Source of the DNA: Zingiber officinale
Taxonomy: Eukaryota; Streptophyta; Magnoliopsida; Zingiberales; Zingiberaceae
DNA length: 64,000 bases
Direction: 5' to 3'
Assembly: GCF_018446385.1 (NCBI RefSeq)
Contig: NC_056003.1
Span: 21,139,198-21,203,197, forward strand
Part shown: positions 21,494 through 32,940 of the stretch, piece after piece
Position numbering within the stretch: position 1 is the first letter of the stretch
Layout of the letters: the number at the start of each line of letters is the position of its first letter
Notes under the pieces: model-generated
The model's database searches: none
Told to the model about the DNA's origin: nothing
The model's input: the letters and a program-made list of their open reading frames with translations, nothing else
Translations under genes and position numbers: made by a program

Positions 21494-24475
21494 GATTCCA
21501 AAGCTCTGGATAAATGGATTTTGGATAGCGGGTGTTCCAGACACATGACTGGGGATCAGCACAAATTTACCAACATTGAATTCAAAAATTTAGGGTCCGT
21601 TGCGTTTGGAAACAATGGCAAGTTAAAGGTAATCGGTACAGGTGAAATTCAATTACAATCAAACATTTCAATTAAAAAGGTTTTACTTGTTGAACATTTT
21701 AATTATAATTTACTTAGTATAAGTCAACTTTGTGATTCAGGTTTTAAGGTTCAATTTTTGTCTTCTAAATGCTTAATTAGTTACAATGACTCAACTAATG
21801 TTTTACTGAAAGGTTTTAGAGACAAAAATATATACTCCATTCATCTACCTAAAACAATATCTAAATGTCTTCTAGCAAATAATGATGAAACTTGGTTATG
21901 GCATAGGATATTAGCTCATACTCACCTTAAAAATTTATTAAAATTAAGCAAAAATGGTTTAGTTAAAGGTTTGCCAAAATTAGGAAATCCTTTAAATAAA
22001 TTTTGTAATTCCTGTCAACAAGGTAAACAAATTAAATCAACTCATAAACTTACAAATCAAAATAGAACAAATACAATACATGAACTAATACATTTGGATT
22101 TATTTGATTCTCATGGAATAAAATCTTTTAATGGAAATCTATATTGTTTAGTAATCATTGATGACTACTCTAGATATACTTGGGTAAAATTTTTATCTAA
22201 TAAAAATGAAACCTTTGAAACATTCAAGCATTTTTGTAAACAAGTAGAAAATGATAGAGATATTAAAATAAAAAGGATAAGAAGTGATAATGGAGGAAAA
22301 TTCAGAAATCATAATTTTAATAATTTTTGCTTAGAAAATGGTTATCACCATGAGTTTTCATGCCATAAAACACCACAACAAAATGGCTTAGTAGAACGTA
22401 AGAATAGAACCTTACAAGAAGCTGTCTGAACCATGTTAAATGTATACAATACACCAAAATACTTCACAGCTTGTTATGTTCAAAATCGAATCATAATTAA
22501 TAAAGATCAAAATAAAACATCCTATGAAATTTATTTCAACAAAATTCCTAATATAAAATATTTTAAAGTTTTTGGTTGTAATGTACATATTTTAAATCTT
22601 AAAGATCACTTAGGCAAATTCACTTCGAAAACTAACCTAGGAATTTTTCTAGGGTATTCATCTACAAGTAGGGCCTATAGAGTTTATAATAAATCTACTT
22701 TGAAAATTGAGGAAACGACAAATGTAACATTTAATGAAATTGATAACGTTTCTACTACTCAAACTCCTTCAAATGGTAATCAAGAAGACGATGAAGAATT
22801 AATCAACCTTAAAGAATCTGAAAATTCAAAATTATTAAAATCTAACCCTCACCATCCAGTCAATCAAATCATAGGAAATCCTGAATTGAGGGTTCAAACA
22901 AGATCTGCTTTTAGAAATCTAAGTCAAATAGCATTAATATCTAAAATTGAACCTAAAAATATAAATGATGCATTAATAGAACCTAACTGGGTAATTGCAA
23001 TGCAAGAAGAGTTAAACCAATTTGAACGAAATCAGGTTTGGGACTTAGTACCTCCACCGATAAATAAAACGGTCATTGATACTAAATGGGTGTTTAGAAA
23101 CAAATTAGATGATCAAGGTAATATTTTAAGAAATAAAGCTCGTTTAGTAGCGAAAGGGTTTAGTCAAGTCGAAGGACTAGATTACGACGAGACTTATGCC
23201 CCCGTAGCTAGACTTGAATCAATTAGAATGTTGCTAGCCTATGCTACATTTAAGGGGTTCAAGTTGTACCAAATGGATGTTAAATCCGCTTTTCTAAATG
23301 GCGTTATTAAGGAGGAAGTCTACGTTAGTCAACCACCCGATTTTGAAGATCTAGAAAATCCAACCTATGTTTTTAAACTTAAAAAAGCTTTATATGGATT
23401 AAAACAAACACCTAGGGCTTGGTATGAACATCTATCTAGTTTTCTAAAATCCAAGGGTTTTAAAGAAGGCCAAATTGATCCTACACTTTTTATTAAAACC
23501 TTTAACTCAGACATTTTTATAGCCCAGGTTTATGTAGATGATATTGTATTTGGTTCAACAAATTCAAAATTTTTAAAAGAATTTGTAACCTTAATGGAAA
23601 ATGAATTTGAAATGAGCTTAGTTGGTGAATTAAATTATTTTTTAGGTCTTCAAATTAAACAAACTAAAGATGGTAATTATGTACATCAAACTAAGTATAC
23701 AAAAGACCTTCTTAAAAAATTTGGTATGGAAAATTGTAAAGGGCTTAAAACACCAATGGCAAGTAACCTAACCATTGATAATGATGAAAATGGTATACCT
23801 GTTGACTTAAAGTATTACCGAAGTATGATAGGGAGTTTACTTTATCTAACTGCAAGCCGACATGACATTTTATTTGTAGTTAGTATGTGTGCCCGATATC
23901 AAACTTGTGCAAAAGAAACTCATCTTTCACTGGTTAAAAGAATTATCAAATATTTAAAAGGCACTATTAATGTGGGAATTTGGTACCCAAGAACCTCACA
24001 TTTTGACTTAGTCGGATACTCGGATTCGGATTATGCTGGGTGTAAGTTAGATAGGAAGAGTACAAGTGGAGGTTGTCAATTGTTAGGATCATCTTTAGTT
24101 AGTTGGTTTAGCCGTAAGCAACAATGTGTTGCCTTATCTACCACTGAGGCCGAATACATAGCAATAGGTGAGTGCATAGCCCAACTACTTTGGATGTCTC
24201 ATACATTAAAGGACTTTAATCTAGAATACAAAAATATAAAAACTTACATTGATAATATTAGTTCAATAAATCTAACTAAAAATCTAGTTCATCACTCTAG
24301 AACCAAACATATAGAAGTAAAACATCATTTTATTAGAGATCACGTTTCAAAAGGAGATATTGAACTTAAATATATTGAATCTAAATCTAACTTAGCAGAT
24401 ATTTTCACTAAACCATTACCTGAAGCTGAATTTAGTACCTTAAGACGACAATTAGGGATGTGTTTAATAGAATAG
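21494..24475 (+). pseudogene. Sirevirus-like Pol (protease end, integrase, RT, RNase H), one in-frame TGA
   Basis: Open frame of 994 codons broken only by TGA at 22,427-22,429; the frame is kept on both sides. In order: aspartic protease end with LDSGCSRHMTGD (21,521); GAG-pre-integrase (WLWHRILAHTHLKNL) and CNSCQQGKQ zinc-binding part; integrase core with DDE-type residues in LIHLDLF, RSDNGGKF and GLVERKNR. After the stop come reverse transcriptase ([39 protein letters not shown] near 23,530) and RNase H ([28 protein letters not shown]), ending in [14 protein letters not shown] and [11 protein letters not shown]. Length and order match complete copia Pol, so decay is slight. The upstream limit is a TAG at 21,491-21,493. 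Confidence 0.92.
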
Positions 24476-24741
24476 TTTGTTTTCTTTTCTTTTTGAAAAT
24501 TACTACTATATAATTTTTCAAAATTTATTTACAAAAAATTCCCTTTCAAAATTTTGTTTTTCAAAACTCTTTTAAAATATTTTCTGGAATAGCCTAGGAT
24601 CTACCGTAGAACTGCATGATCCTATAGTTATAGGAGCCAGCATCTTATAAGCACAGTAGGATCCCTTGTTTGATAACTTAGAATGGGTGAGATGCTTAGG
24701 ACTTAGCCCTAGATTTCAAATGCTTATGTCAGTGCATCGCT
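24476..24741 (+). other. Sirevirus 3' noncoding region, left part
   Basis: AT-rich noncoding sequence after the pol stop, up to the insertion point of the nested element (target site ATAAA). It continues at 30,495. Confidence 0.7.
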
Positions 24742-24746
24742 ATAAA

Positions 24747-27162
24747 TGTAACGACCCAATTTTCCTCATTAGGAGTTCTAAAAGTTCTTTAAAATATTTA
24801 GAAATATTTTAGAAATATTCTAAAGATTTTTAGAAATTTTTATGTAATTTTTGGAGGTCGTTTGGTATTTTTACTAAACGAAGGAAGTTTCGACAAAAAA
24901 ATGTCCAAGCCGAGAATTGAACCCGCAACCTTTGACTCGGTCAAAACACGACTGACCAGGTGGGCAAACGGATTTTTCTGTTTAGAAAAGGTAGCGAATT
25001 TATTTAAGATAGTTAACAAAATATTGGATTATAAAAGGGATAAGTTGATCTTGGATTTGTCTGTTTAGAAAAGGTAGCGAATTTATTTAAGATAGTTAAC
25101 AGAATATTATAAAAGGGATAAGTTGATGTTGGATTTGTCTGTTTATAAAAGGTAGCGAATTTATTTAAGATAGTTAGCAGAATATTGAATTATAAAAGGG
25201 ATAAGTTGATGTTGGATTTGTTTGTTTAGAAAATGTAGCGAATTTATTTAAGGAGTTAACAGAAATATTAAGTTATAAAAAGGGATAAGTTGATGCTCTG
25301 TTTTCCCGTGACTTAAACCATTCTCTCCTTCTCTTCTGCGTACGATGGCGGAGCTCGGGCAGAAAACGAAAGGGAGTTAGGGCATCATCTCCGGTGGTCG
25401 GCCAAGGTCCTAGAAGCCCTTTTTGTTCAGTTGTGAGTCCAAGAATCAAGGTAAGTGCTTCTCACCTGCAGTAGGAGTAGTTTCGGACCTTTGTTCTTCT
25501 TGAATTCGAAGCATAAGAAGCGCTTATAGTGCAGATTTTTAATTAAGCCTATAGTGCAGATTTTAATTAAGCTTATAATGTAGATTTTTATGTAGAGCTT
25601 ATATTGCAGATTTTAATTAAGCGCTTATAGTGCAGATTTTTAATTAAGCCTATAGTGCAGATTTTAATTAAGCTTATAATGCAGATTTTTATGTAGAGCT
25701 TATATTGAGATTTTAATTAAGCGCTTATAGTGTAGATTTTTAATTAAGCCTATAGTGCAGATTTTAATTAAGCTTATAATGCAGATTTTTATGTAGAGCT
25801 TATATTGCAGATTTTAATTAAGCGCTTATAGTGCAGATTTTTAATTAAGCCTATAGTACAGATTTTAATTAAGCTTATAGTGCAGATTTTTATGTAGGCT
25901 TATAGTGCAGATTTTAATTAAGCTTATAGTGCAGATTTTATGTTTGCATAGTATGCAGAAATAGTGTAGCATAGCATGCAGAATCTTAATTAGAATAGTA
26001 TGCAGAATTTTGATTAGCATAGTATGCAGATTTTTGTTTATGCATTTCAAAGTTATAATTTGTTTAAACATTTTAGTTTTTAAAGAAGCATTCTTTTATT
26101 AGAGGTATTAACAAGTATAAGAAAGATAAAGAAAAGAAAGAAAAAGGTCAAGGCCTTAAGTAGATCCCAAAGTCAAGACTTTAGGGATTTTGGCACACAA
26201 GGTGCTCGTTAAAATGTCGAGGCATTATATATTAGAAGTATTAAAAGATAACAAGTATTTTACTTTTATCAGTGGCACTGTACTGGACTCTCAGTTGTCC
26301 TTGGGTTGTGCTCTCATAGTCGTCCCTAGGTTTAGATAACCTAGTATGCAGGACTCTCAGTTGTCCTTGGGTTGTGCTCTCATAGTCGTCCCTAGGTTTA
26401 GATAACCTAGTATGCAGGACTCTCAGTTGTCCTTGGGCTGGGCTCCCATAGTCGTCCCTAGGTTTAGATAACCTAGTAAACCCTACTAGATTCGGGACCA
26501 GCTATCTCGGGTCTAATTAGGGATGCGCGCATAGCAAGTACAGTTGTCGGGCCCAAGAAGAAAGTTGATTATTATTTTGAAGTATTAAAGTATAAGTTTT
26601 CAAACAAAAGTAAAACAAGCTTCACATAAATTTAAAATCCAGCAAGTTTAGTTTTCTTTTATGCTAGCGTGTTTGTTTAGATTTGCTTTACATGTTTAGC
26701 ATTCCAGTATGTCTTGTTTCTTTTGCTATTAGATGAGCATGAGTAGTGTTTCTTTCTAAGCATTCAGTTTTAGATTTCTTCCAGTTACATGCATATTCGA
26801 GTTTTGTGAGTTAGATAGCGCTTACTAAGCAATTTTGCTTATAGTTTGCATTTCCTCTTACTGCAGATAAAGGAAAGGAAAAGTTATAGCAAAGGAAGGC
26901 GACAAGGAGGTGTGGATGGATGTGTGATGTCTGGACTATAGAAGCCTTGGGACCTAGCATAATAATTTATTAAGATTGTCATTTATTAAGAATGTATTAG
27001 ATGAGTCATTTAATCTTCCGCTGCTAGTTAATTGTATGTTTTGAGTTCTCTGAGAGTTTTAGGAATTACTATCAACATGTGTGCAATGTTAGTTAAGATA
27101 AGTTAGTAGTCCAGTAGCGCTCTGCCCTCGCAGACTAGTAGTGAGGAGGGTGGAGTGTTACA
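24747..27162 (+). repeat. Left LTR of nested non-autonomous element
   Basis: 2,416 bp. Three internal tandem arrays are visible. Four units of about 80 bp (tttagaaaaggtagcgaatt...) lie at 24,977-25,300. About 16 units of about 26 bp (gcagattttaattaagctta) lie at 25,505-25,950. Three units of about 66 bp (gactctcagttgtccttggg) lie at 26,287-26,480. The segment near 25,345 (gatggcggagctcgggcag) is G+C-richer, but no gene is supported. Confidence 0.92.
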
Positions 27163-28103
27163 AGTTGGTATCAGAGCAGTTCCTATTCTCCAACATTACA
27201 CATCAGCACCAACCTTGTCGTCTTCAAGTAATAAAGTATTTAATTTTTAGTATGCTTTTCTTTATTCTTTACAGTAAAGAGAAATCCTTAGAAGTATTAG
27301 ATTATATGTACAGAATAGGGATGTTTAGAAGTGCTTATAAAGTTAAGAATTCTGCTTAGTTTCTTTTACATAACAAGATGTGTTCTGTGATGGTGGTATG
27401 ATTCGGGGACCTAAGCCCCGTGAGCGCGCCAGAATCAAACAAGATGTGTTCTGGGATGGTGGTATGATCCGGGGACCTAAGCCCGGTGAGCGCGCTAGAA
27501 TCAAACAAGATATGTTCTGGGATGGTGGTATGATCTGGGGACCTAAGCCCAGTGAGCGCGTCAAAATCAAACAAGATATGTTCTGGGATGGTGGTATGAT
27601 CCGGGGACCTAAGCCCGATGAGCGCGCCAGAATAAAGGGGAACTCCGGTCCTAAGTTCGGACCCCTACCAACCTAGCGCTAGGGTAGTTGTCTGATCAAC
27701 AACTTATGTTACGGTACTACTAAGTGCAACTAGGCCACCACAATAGTATGTTTATAAGTATGCATGCAAGTATGTTCAAGTCATGTTATATTTATATTTA
27801 CGTTTATGTTTAGGTCCACATTATGTTCATGTTGTGTTCTTGCCTATGCATATGGACATGCTTGTGATCGAGTCTATCATTATGTTTAGTTCATCTACCA
27901 TGCTTACGTTTATGTTGTCATGCTTATGTCACTGCTTATGCTTATGTTCGTTGAAAGTACGTTAGGAGGTCCTAAGATACCTTTGATGTGGTTTTCCTTA
28001 GTACATTAGATTATGGACGCTAACTAATGCATGTACAAGGTAGAGAACATGCTATAGAATTATTCTAAGTTCGAGGACGAACTTTTTATAAGGTATAGGG
28101 GAT
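27163..28103 (+). other. Internal region of nested element: PBS, tandem repeat, PPT, no coding capacity
   Basis: PBS TGGTATCAGAGC at 27,166-27,177. A tandem repeat and an AT-rich stretch follow, then ttcgaggacgaac and a polypurine-like tract at 28,090-28,102. Only 941 bp separate the LTRs. Confidence 0.85.
27373..27636 (+). repeat. Four 66-bp tandem repeats inside the nested element
   Basis: Units start acaagatgtgttctg at 27,373, 27,439, 27,505 and 27,571 and contain ggggacctaagcccggtgag. Since 66 is divisible by three, both strands stay open through the array, giving spurious ORFs with 22-residue repeats. Confidence 0.9.
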
Positions 28104-30489
28104 TGTAACGACCCAATTTTCCTCATTAGGAGTTCTAAAAGTTCTTAAAAATATTTAGAAATATTCTAGAGATTTTTAAAAAATTGTAGAGTATTTTTAT
28201 GTAATTTTTGGAGGTCGTTTGGTATTTTTACTAAACGAAGGAAGTTTCGACAAAAAAAATGTCCAAGCCGAGAATTGAACCCGCGACCTTTGACTCGGTC
28301 AAAACACGGCTGACCAGGTGGGCAAACGGATTTTTCTGTTTAGAAAAGGTAGCGAATTTATTTAAGATAGTTAACAGATATTGGATTATAAAAGGGATAA
28401 GTTGATCTTGGATTTGTCTGTTTAGAAAAGGTAGCGAATTTATTTAAGATAGTTAACAGAATATTATAAATGGGATAAGTTGATGTTGGATTTGTCTGTT
28501 TAGAAAAGGTAGCGAATTTATTTAAGATAGTTAGAAGAATATTGAATTATAAAAGGGATAAGTTGATGTTGGATTTGTCTGTTTAGAAAAGGTAGCGAAT
28601 TTATTTAAGATAGTTAGAAGAATATTGAATTATAAAAGGGATAAGTTGATGTTGGATTTGTCTGTTTAGAAAAGGTAGCGAATTTATTTAAGGAGTTAAC
28701 AGAAATATTAAGTTATAAAAAGGGATAAGTTGATGCTCTGTTTTCCCGTGACTTAAACCATTCTCTCCTTCTCTTCTGCATACGATGGCGGAGCTCGGGC
28801 AGAAAATGAAAGGGAGTTAGGGCATCATCTCCGGTGGTCGGCCAAGGTCCTAGAAGCCCTTTTTGTTCAGTTGTGAGTCCAAGAATCAAGGTAAGTGCTT
28901 CTCACCTGCAGTAGGAGTAGTTTCGGACCTTTGTTCTTCTTGAATTCGAAGCATAAGAAGCGCTTATAGTGCAGATTTTTAATTAAGCCTATAGTGCAGA
29001 TTTTAATTAAGCTTATAATGTAGATTTTTATGTAGAGCTTATATTGCAGATTTTAATTAAGCGCTTATAGTGCAGATTTTTAATTAAGCCTATAGTGCAG
29101 ATTTTAATTAAGCTTATAATGCAGATTTTTTATGTAGAGCTTATATTGCAGATTTTAATTAGGCGCTTATAGTGCAGATTTTTAATTAAGCCTATAGTGC
29201 AGATTTTAATTAAGCTTATAATGCAGATTTTTATGTAGAGCTTATATTGCAGATTTTAATTAAGCGCTTATAGTGTAGATTTTTAATTAAGCCTATAGTA
29301 CAGATTTTAATTAAGCTTATAGTGCAGATTTTATGTTTGCATAGTATGCAGAAATAGTGTAGCATAGAATGCAGAATCTTGATTAGAATAGTATGCAGAA
29401 TTTTGATTAGCATAGTATGTAGATTTTTGTTTATGCATTTCAAAGTTATAATTTGTTTAAACATTTTAGTTTTTAAAGAAGCATTCTTTTATTAGAGGTA
29501 TTAACAAGTATAAGAAAGATAAAGAAAAGAAAGAAAAAGGTCAAGGCTTTAAGTAGATCCCAAAGTCAAGACTTTAGGGATTTTGGCACACAAGGTGCTC
29601 GTTAAAATGTCGAGGCATTATATATTAGAAGTATTAAAAGATAACAAGTATTTTACTTTTATCAGTGACACTGTACTGGACTCTCAGTTGTCCTTGGGTT
29701 GGGCTCCCATAGTCGTCCCAAGGTTTAGATAACCTAGTATGTAGGACTCTCAGTTGTCCTTAGGCTGGGCTCCCATAGTTGTCCCTAGGTTTAGATAACC
29801 TAGTAAACCCTACTAGATTCGGGACCAGCTATCTCGGGTCTAGTTAAGGATGCGCGCATAGCAAGTACAGTTGTCGGGCCCAAGAAGAAAGTTGATTATT
29901 ATTTTGAAGTATTAAAGTATAAGTTTTCAAACAAAAGTAAAACAAGCTTCACATAAATTTAAAATCCAGCAAGTTTAGTTTTCTTTTATGCTAGCGTGTT
30001 TGTTTAGATTTGCTTTACATGTTTAGCATTCCAGTATGCCTTGTTTCTTTTGCTATTAGATGAGCATGAGTAGTGTTTCTTTCTGAGCATTCAGTTTTAG
30101 ATTTCTTCCAGTTACATGCATATTCGAGTTTTGTGAGTTAGATAGCGCTTACTAAGCAATTTTGCTTATAGTTTGCATTTCCTCTTACTACAGATAAAGG
30201 AAAGGAAAAGTTATAGCAAAGGAAGGTGACAAGGAGGTGTGGATGGATGTGTGATGTCTGGACTATAGAAGCCTTGGGACCTAACATAAGAATTTATTAA
30301 GATTGACATTTATTAAGAATGTATTAGATGAGTCATTTAATCTTCCGCTGCTAGTTAATTGTATGTTTTGAGTTCTCCGAGAGTTTTAGGAATTACTATC
30401 AACATGTGTGCAATGTTAGTTAAGATAAGTTAGTAGTCCAGTAGCGCTCCGCCCTCGCAGACTAGTAGTGAGGAGGGTGGGGTGTTACA
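28104..30489 (+). repeat. Right LTR of nested non-autonomous element
   Basis: 2,386 bp, nearly identical to the left LTR except in repeat counts. There are five instead of four of the 80-bp units (about 28,330-28,690) and two instead of three of the 66-bp units (29,680-29,800). The array of 26-bp units is also shorter. Confidence 0.92.
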
Positions 30490-30494
30490 ATAAA

Positions 30495-31289
30495 TCTGGG
30501 CTTTAAATAACAGACATTGATCAATTTGAGTTGACTAGTAAGTAAAAATCTTGCTAGTTATAAATGCTCAAATTGACCAACCTGAGTCAACTTGCTACTA
30601 TCTTGTGATAGCTAGTCTTGGACAAAGGTTGGACATTTCATCATAAGGACCTTTTTCCTTAGTTTACTAAACCATGCTTGGACTTTTAGGATAAATATCA
30701 ATTTTAGGGGGAGTTATCTTCAAAATATTTTTATAAACTTTATTAGTGTTTCAAATGGTTTCTTTAAACACGTTTTCAAAATTTTTCACTTAGTCTATTT
30801 ATTTTCAAAATTATTTTCTTTAACATCTTTTTCAAAAAAACATTAATTTCAAGATTGATATTTTTTTAGTAATTTATTTTTAAAAGTGTTTTCTTAAACT
30901 CTTTTCAAATTATAAATCATTTTATATCTTTAAACTCTTTTTCAAATTTTGTTCACTTAGTAAAAATATGGTTTTGAAACTTAGAAAAATTTCATATCAT
31001 TTCAAAACTTAGTATATTTTTGAATAGTTAGTTTTCCTTTACTAAAAGTTTAACTTCTCTTTACTTGTTTAATCTTTCCTCATTTTTAAATGTTAGACCT
31101 TCTTATGTTCTATGTTTAGTTTTTTGACTTCCCCTAATTTTGATGTGTGTCAAAGGGGGAGAGATAGTTAATTCAGGGGGAGATGATTATTTTAGGGGGA
31201 GAAATAAGAATTGAAATTGCTTGTTTACTAGTTGCATATATTTAACTTAACTTTGAACCTTGGTTGCCAAACATCAAAAAGGGGGAGAT
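30495..31289 (+). other. Sirevirus 3' noncoding region with multiple polypurine tracts
   Basis: Resumes the Sirevirus after the nested element. Purine runs of the GGGGGAG type occur at about 30,706, 31,157, 31,176, 31,196 and finally 31,276-31,289 (aaaaagggggagat), directly before the 3' LTR. Repeated polypurine tracts near the 3' LTR are a known feature of Sireviruses. No ORF is supported. Confidence 0.8.
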
Positions 31290-32726
31290 TGTTGGTGCAA
31301 GTTACACTAGAATCAAACCTGAGTTTTGATGTTGTCAAAGGTTCCAAGTTAAGTCTTGTTGTGATCTAACAAGTTGATTGAGTGTGCAGGATGTCTGCTC
31401 AACTGGAAAAGTTCTAGCTGGAGGCTAGGCAGAAAAGTCTTAGCCGATCGTGGAACCCAGGTGCAAGTCCAAGCAGGTCAAGGGGACCCAATGCTTGGCG
31501 GTGTGATCAAGAAGTCTGGAGGACTGAAGATCAAAAGAAAAGTCCTGGGGAGCTGATCAAGGCTGAGTGAAAAGTCCAAACTGGATCTGGAGGATCAAAG
31601 TTTGACAGGTAGGTTGAAGTAAGCAAACTGGAGGAGCGACAGTGAGGTCGGGTTCCCAGAGGGAACAACCTTAGGTCACTAATCCAACTGAAGAAACCGG
31701 GAAGGTTTCAAAGTTGAGATCAGGACAGTTCTACTGTCTTTTATATTACTCATGCATTATATTATCATTGTGCTAATCTTTATGTTGCAGGATGTTTTTG
31801 TTCTAACACTGTTTTGCAGGTCAGGCTTGATTGGTCGACTGAACCAAAGGATCGGTCGACCGAAACAGAAGTTATCAAAGCAGTGTTTCAGATCAGACCA
31901 AAACAAACTGAGGCCGATCAAAGCTTGATCGGTCGACCGAACAATAAGATCGGTCGACCGAACCTTGGTGACTCAGCACAGCCAGTGCATCAGACATGAT
32001 CAGCAAGCAAAGGAAAGAAGGGCTGATCGGTCGACCGAACAAGAGGATCGGTCGACCGATCCAATCAACATTAAACGCACATTAATTCAAGATTCTGGCA
32101 GACTTCGACGAACAAGGTAAAAGCTTGTTCAGTAGACCGATAAAAAGGTTCGGTCAACTGAACCATTGAAGGCCAGTTAATGCAGAATTTACGAGCCAGC
32201 GTCAGACTCCAGCTGTGGGTGATCGGAGCTGGTTCGGTCGACCGAACAGAGGGATCGGTCGACCAAACCTCAGTGCACCTATAAATTAAGGCTCGAGGTC
32301 AGAGGCCGGTAATAACTTTACTGATAAAAAAATTGTTGTTCTGCAAGCTGCTCGAAGCAACAAGTCTCCATTAATCTCTACATTCACGCCGACCACAAGC
32401 TTCGACTTTCAAATTCATTTGTCGGTAAATTTATTATTGTTGCACTTAAATTATATAAGATAGTAGAGTTATTACTATCTTATATCTCTTGTACTTGTAC
32501 GATCTGCTTCTCTCCGAGGAGTTCGGAGAGAAGAGTTTTAGTGCTTTGCCCATCGGTGCGGTCAAGGACTGCGGGCCTTCGAGTAGGAGTCGAGCTAGGC
32601 TCCGAACGAAGTAAAATACCTTGTCTCTCTTTATTTTCCGTTGCACGACTTCGGTTTCAAAAGAAAAGAATAGTTTTAAAGCGCGCGATATTCACCCCCC
32701 CCTCTATCGCTTCAAACGATCCATCA
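31290..32726 (+). repeat. Sirevirus-like 3' LTR
   Basis: 1,437 bp, TGTTGGTGCAAG...GATCCATCA, followed by target duplication ACTAG. It carries one extra 21-bp palindrome unit near 31,940 compared with the 5' LTR, and the same TATA box near 32,279. Confidence 0.93.
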
Positions 32727-32731
32727 ACTAG

Positions 32732-32940
32732 AACGTGTCCATGCCTCGAGGAGTGTGCACATCACCCGCTGGGGCGCTATATAAAAGGGGGTCATGCACC
32801 GACGGAGGTACGCATTATTCACTATTCACGCTTGTGCTCATTGTTGCTCTGTCTTCTTCCCTCTTTCTGGTGACTAACTTGAGCGTCGGAGGGCCAACAC
32901 CGGGGACCCTTTCCCTGACTAGACACTGATGTTTATATCC
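32732..32940 (+). repeat. Tat-lineage LTR, copy B, right part
   Basis: Matches LTR copy A from about 8,535: tgcctcgaggagtgtgcac, gctatataaaaggggg (TATA box at about 32,780), cggaggtacgcattattcac and gagcgtcggagggccaac. This is the other end of the LTR that starts at 16,324, split by the MITE and the Sirevirus. Similarity is lost after about 32,940, short of the expected LTR end. Confidence 0.75.

Larger units (their letters stand above)
24747..30489 (+). mobile_element. Non-autonomous LTR retrotransposon with 2.4-kb LTRs and a 0.94-kb internal region
   Basis: LTRs at 24,747-27,162 and 28,104-30,489, both TGTAACGACC...GTGTTACA. The target duplication ATAAA at 24,742-24,746 and 30,490-30,494 is perfect. 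A PBS (TGGTATCAGAGC) follows the left LTR by 3 bp, and a purine-rich tract (aggtatagggga) precedes the right LTR. The internal region has no gag or pol. It does have the short tail ttcgaggacgaac before the PPT, which resembles the FEDE-type end of chromovirus (Tekay/Del-like) Ty3/gypsy Pol, so the family was probably derived from such an element. It inserted in the 3' noncoding region of the Sirevirus. Confidence 0.92.
17098..32726 (+). mobile_element. Sirevirus-like Ty1/copia retrotransposon with a nested element inside
   Basis: Complete element: LTRs 17,098-18,516 and 31,290-32,726, PBS, gag, pol, polypurine tract, and perfect target duplication ACTAG at 17,093-17,097 and 32,727-32,731. Total length is 15.6 kb, of which 5.7 kb (24,747-30,489) is a younger insertion, leaving about 9.9 kb, a normal size for Sireviruses. 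Lineage evidence: initiator-Met PBS; a Gag with the LGSQR...K.GLSY-type motif after the zinc knuckle; a long noncoding 3' region with several GGGGGAG polypurine-like tracts; and LTRs with clustered palindromes. By eye the two LTRs differ by roughly a dozen single bases in the first 340 bp, so the insertion is fairly young. Confidence 0.93.

Noticed and set aside
27343..27676. ORFs of 72-98 codons with 22-residue repeats on both strands
   Set aside because: They come from a 66-bp tandem repeat, which keeps frames open without coding selection.
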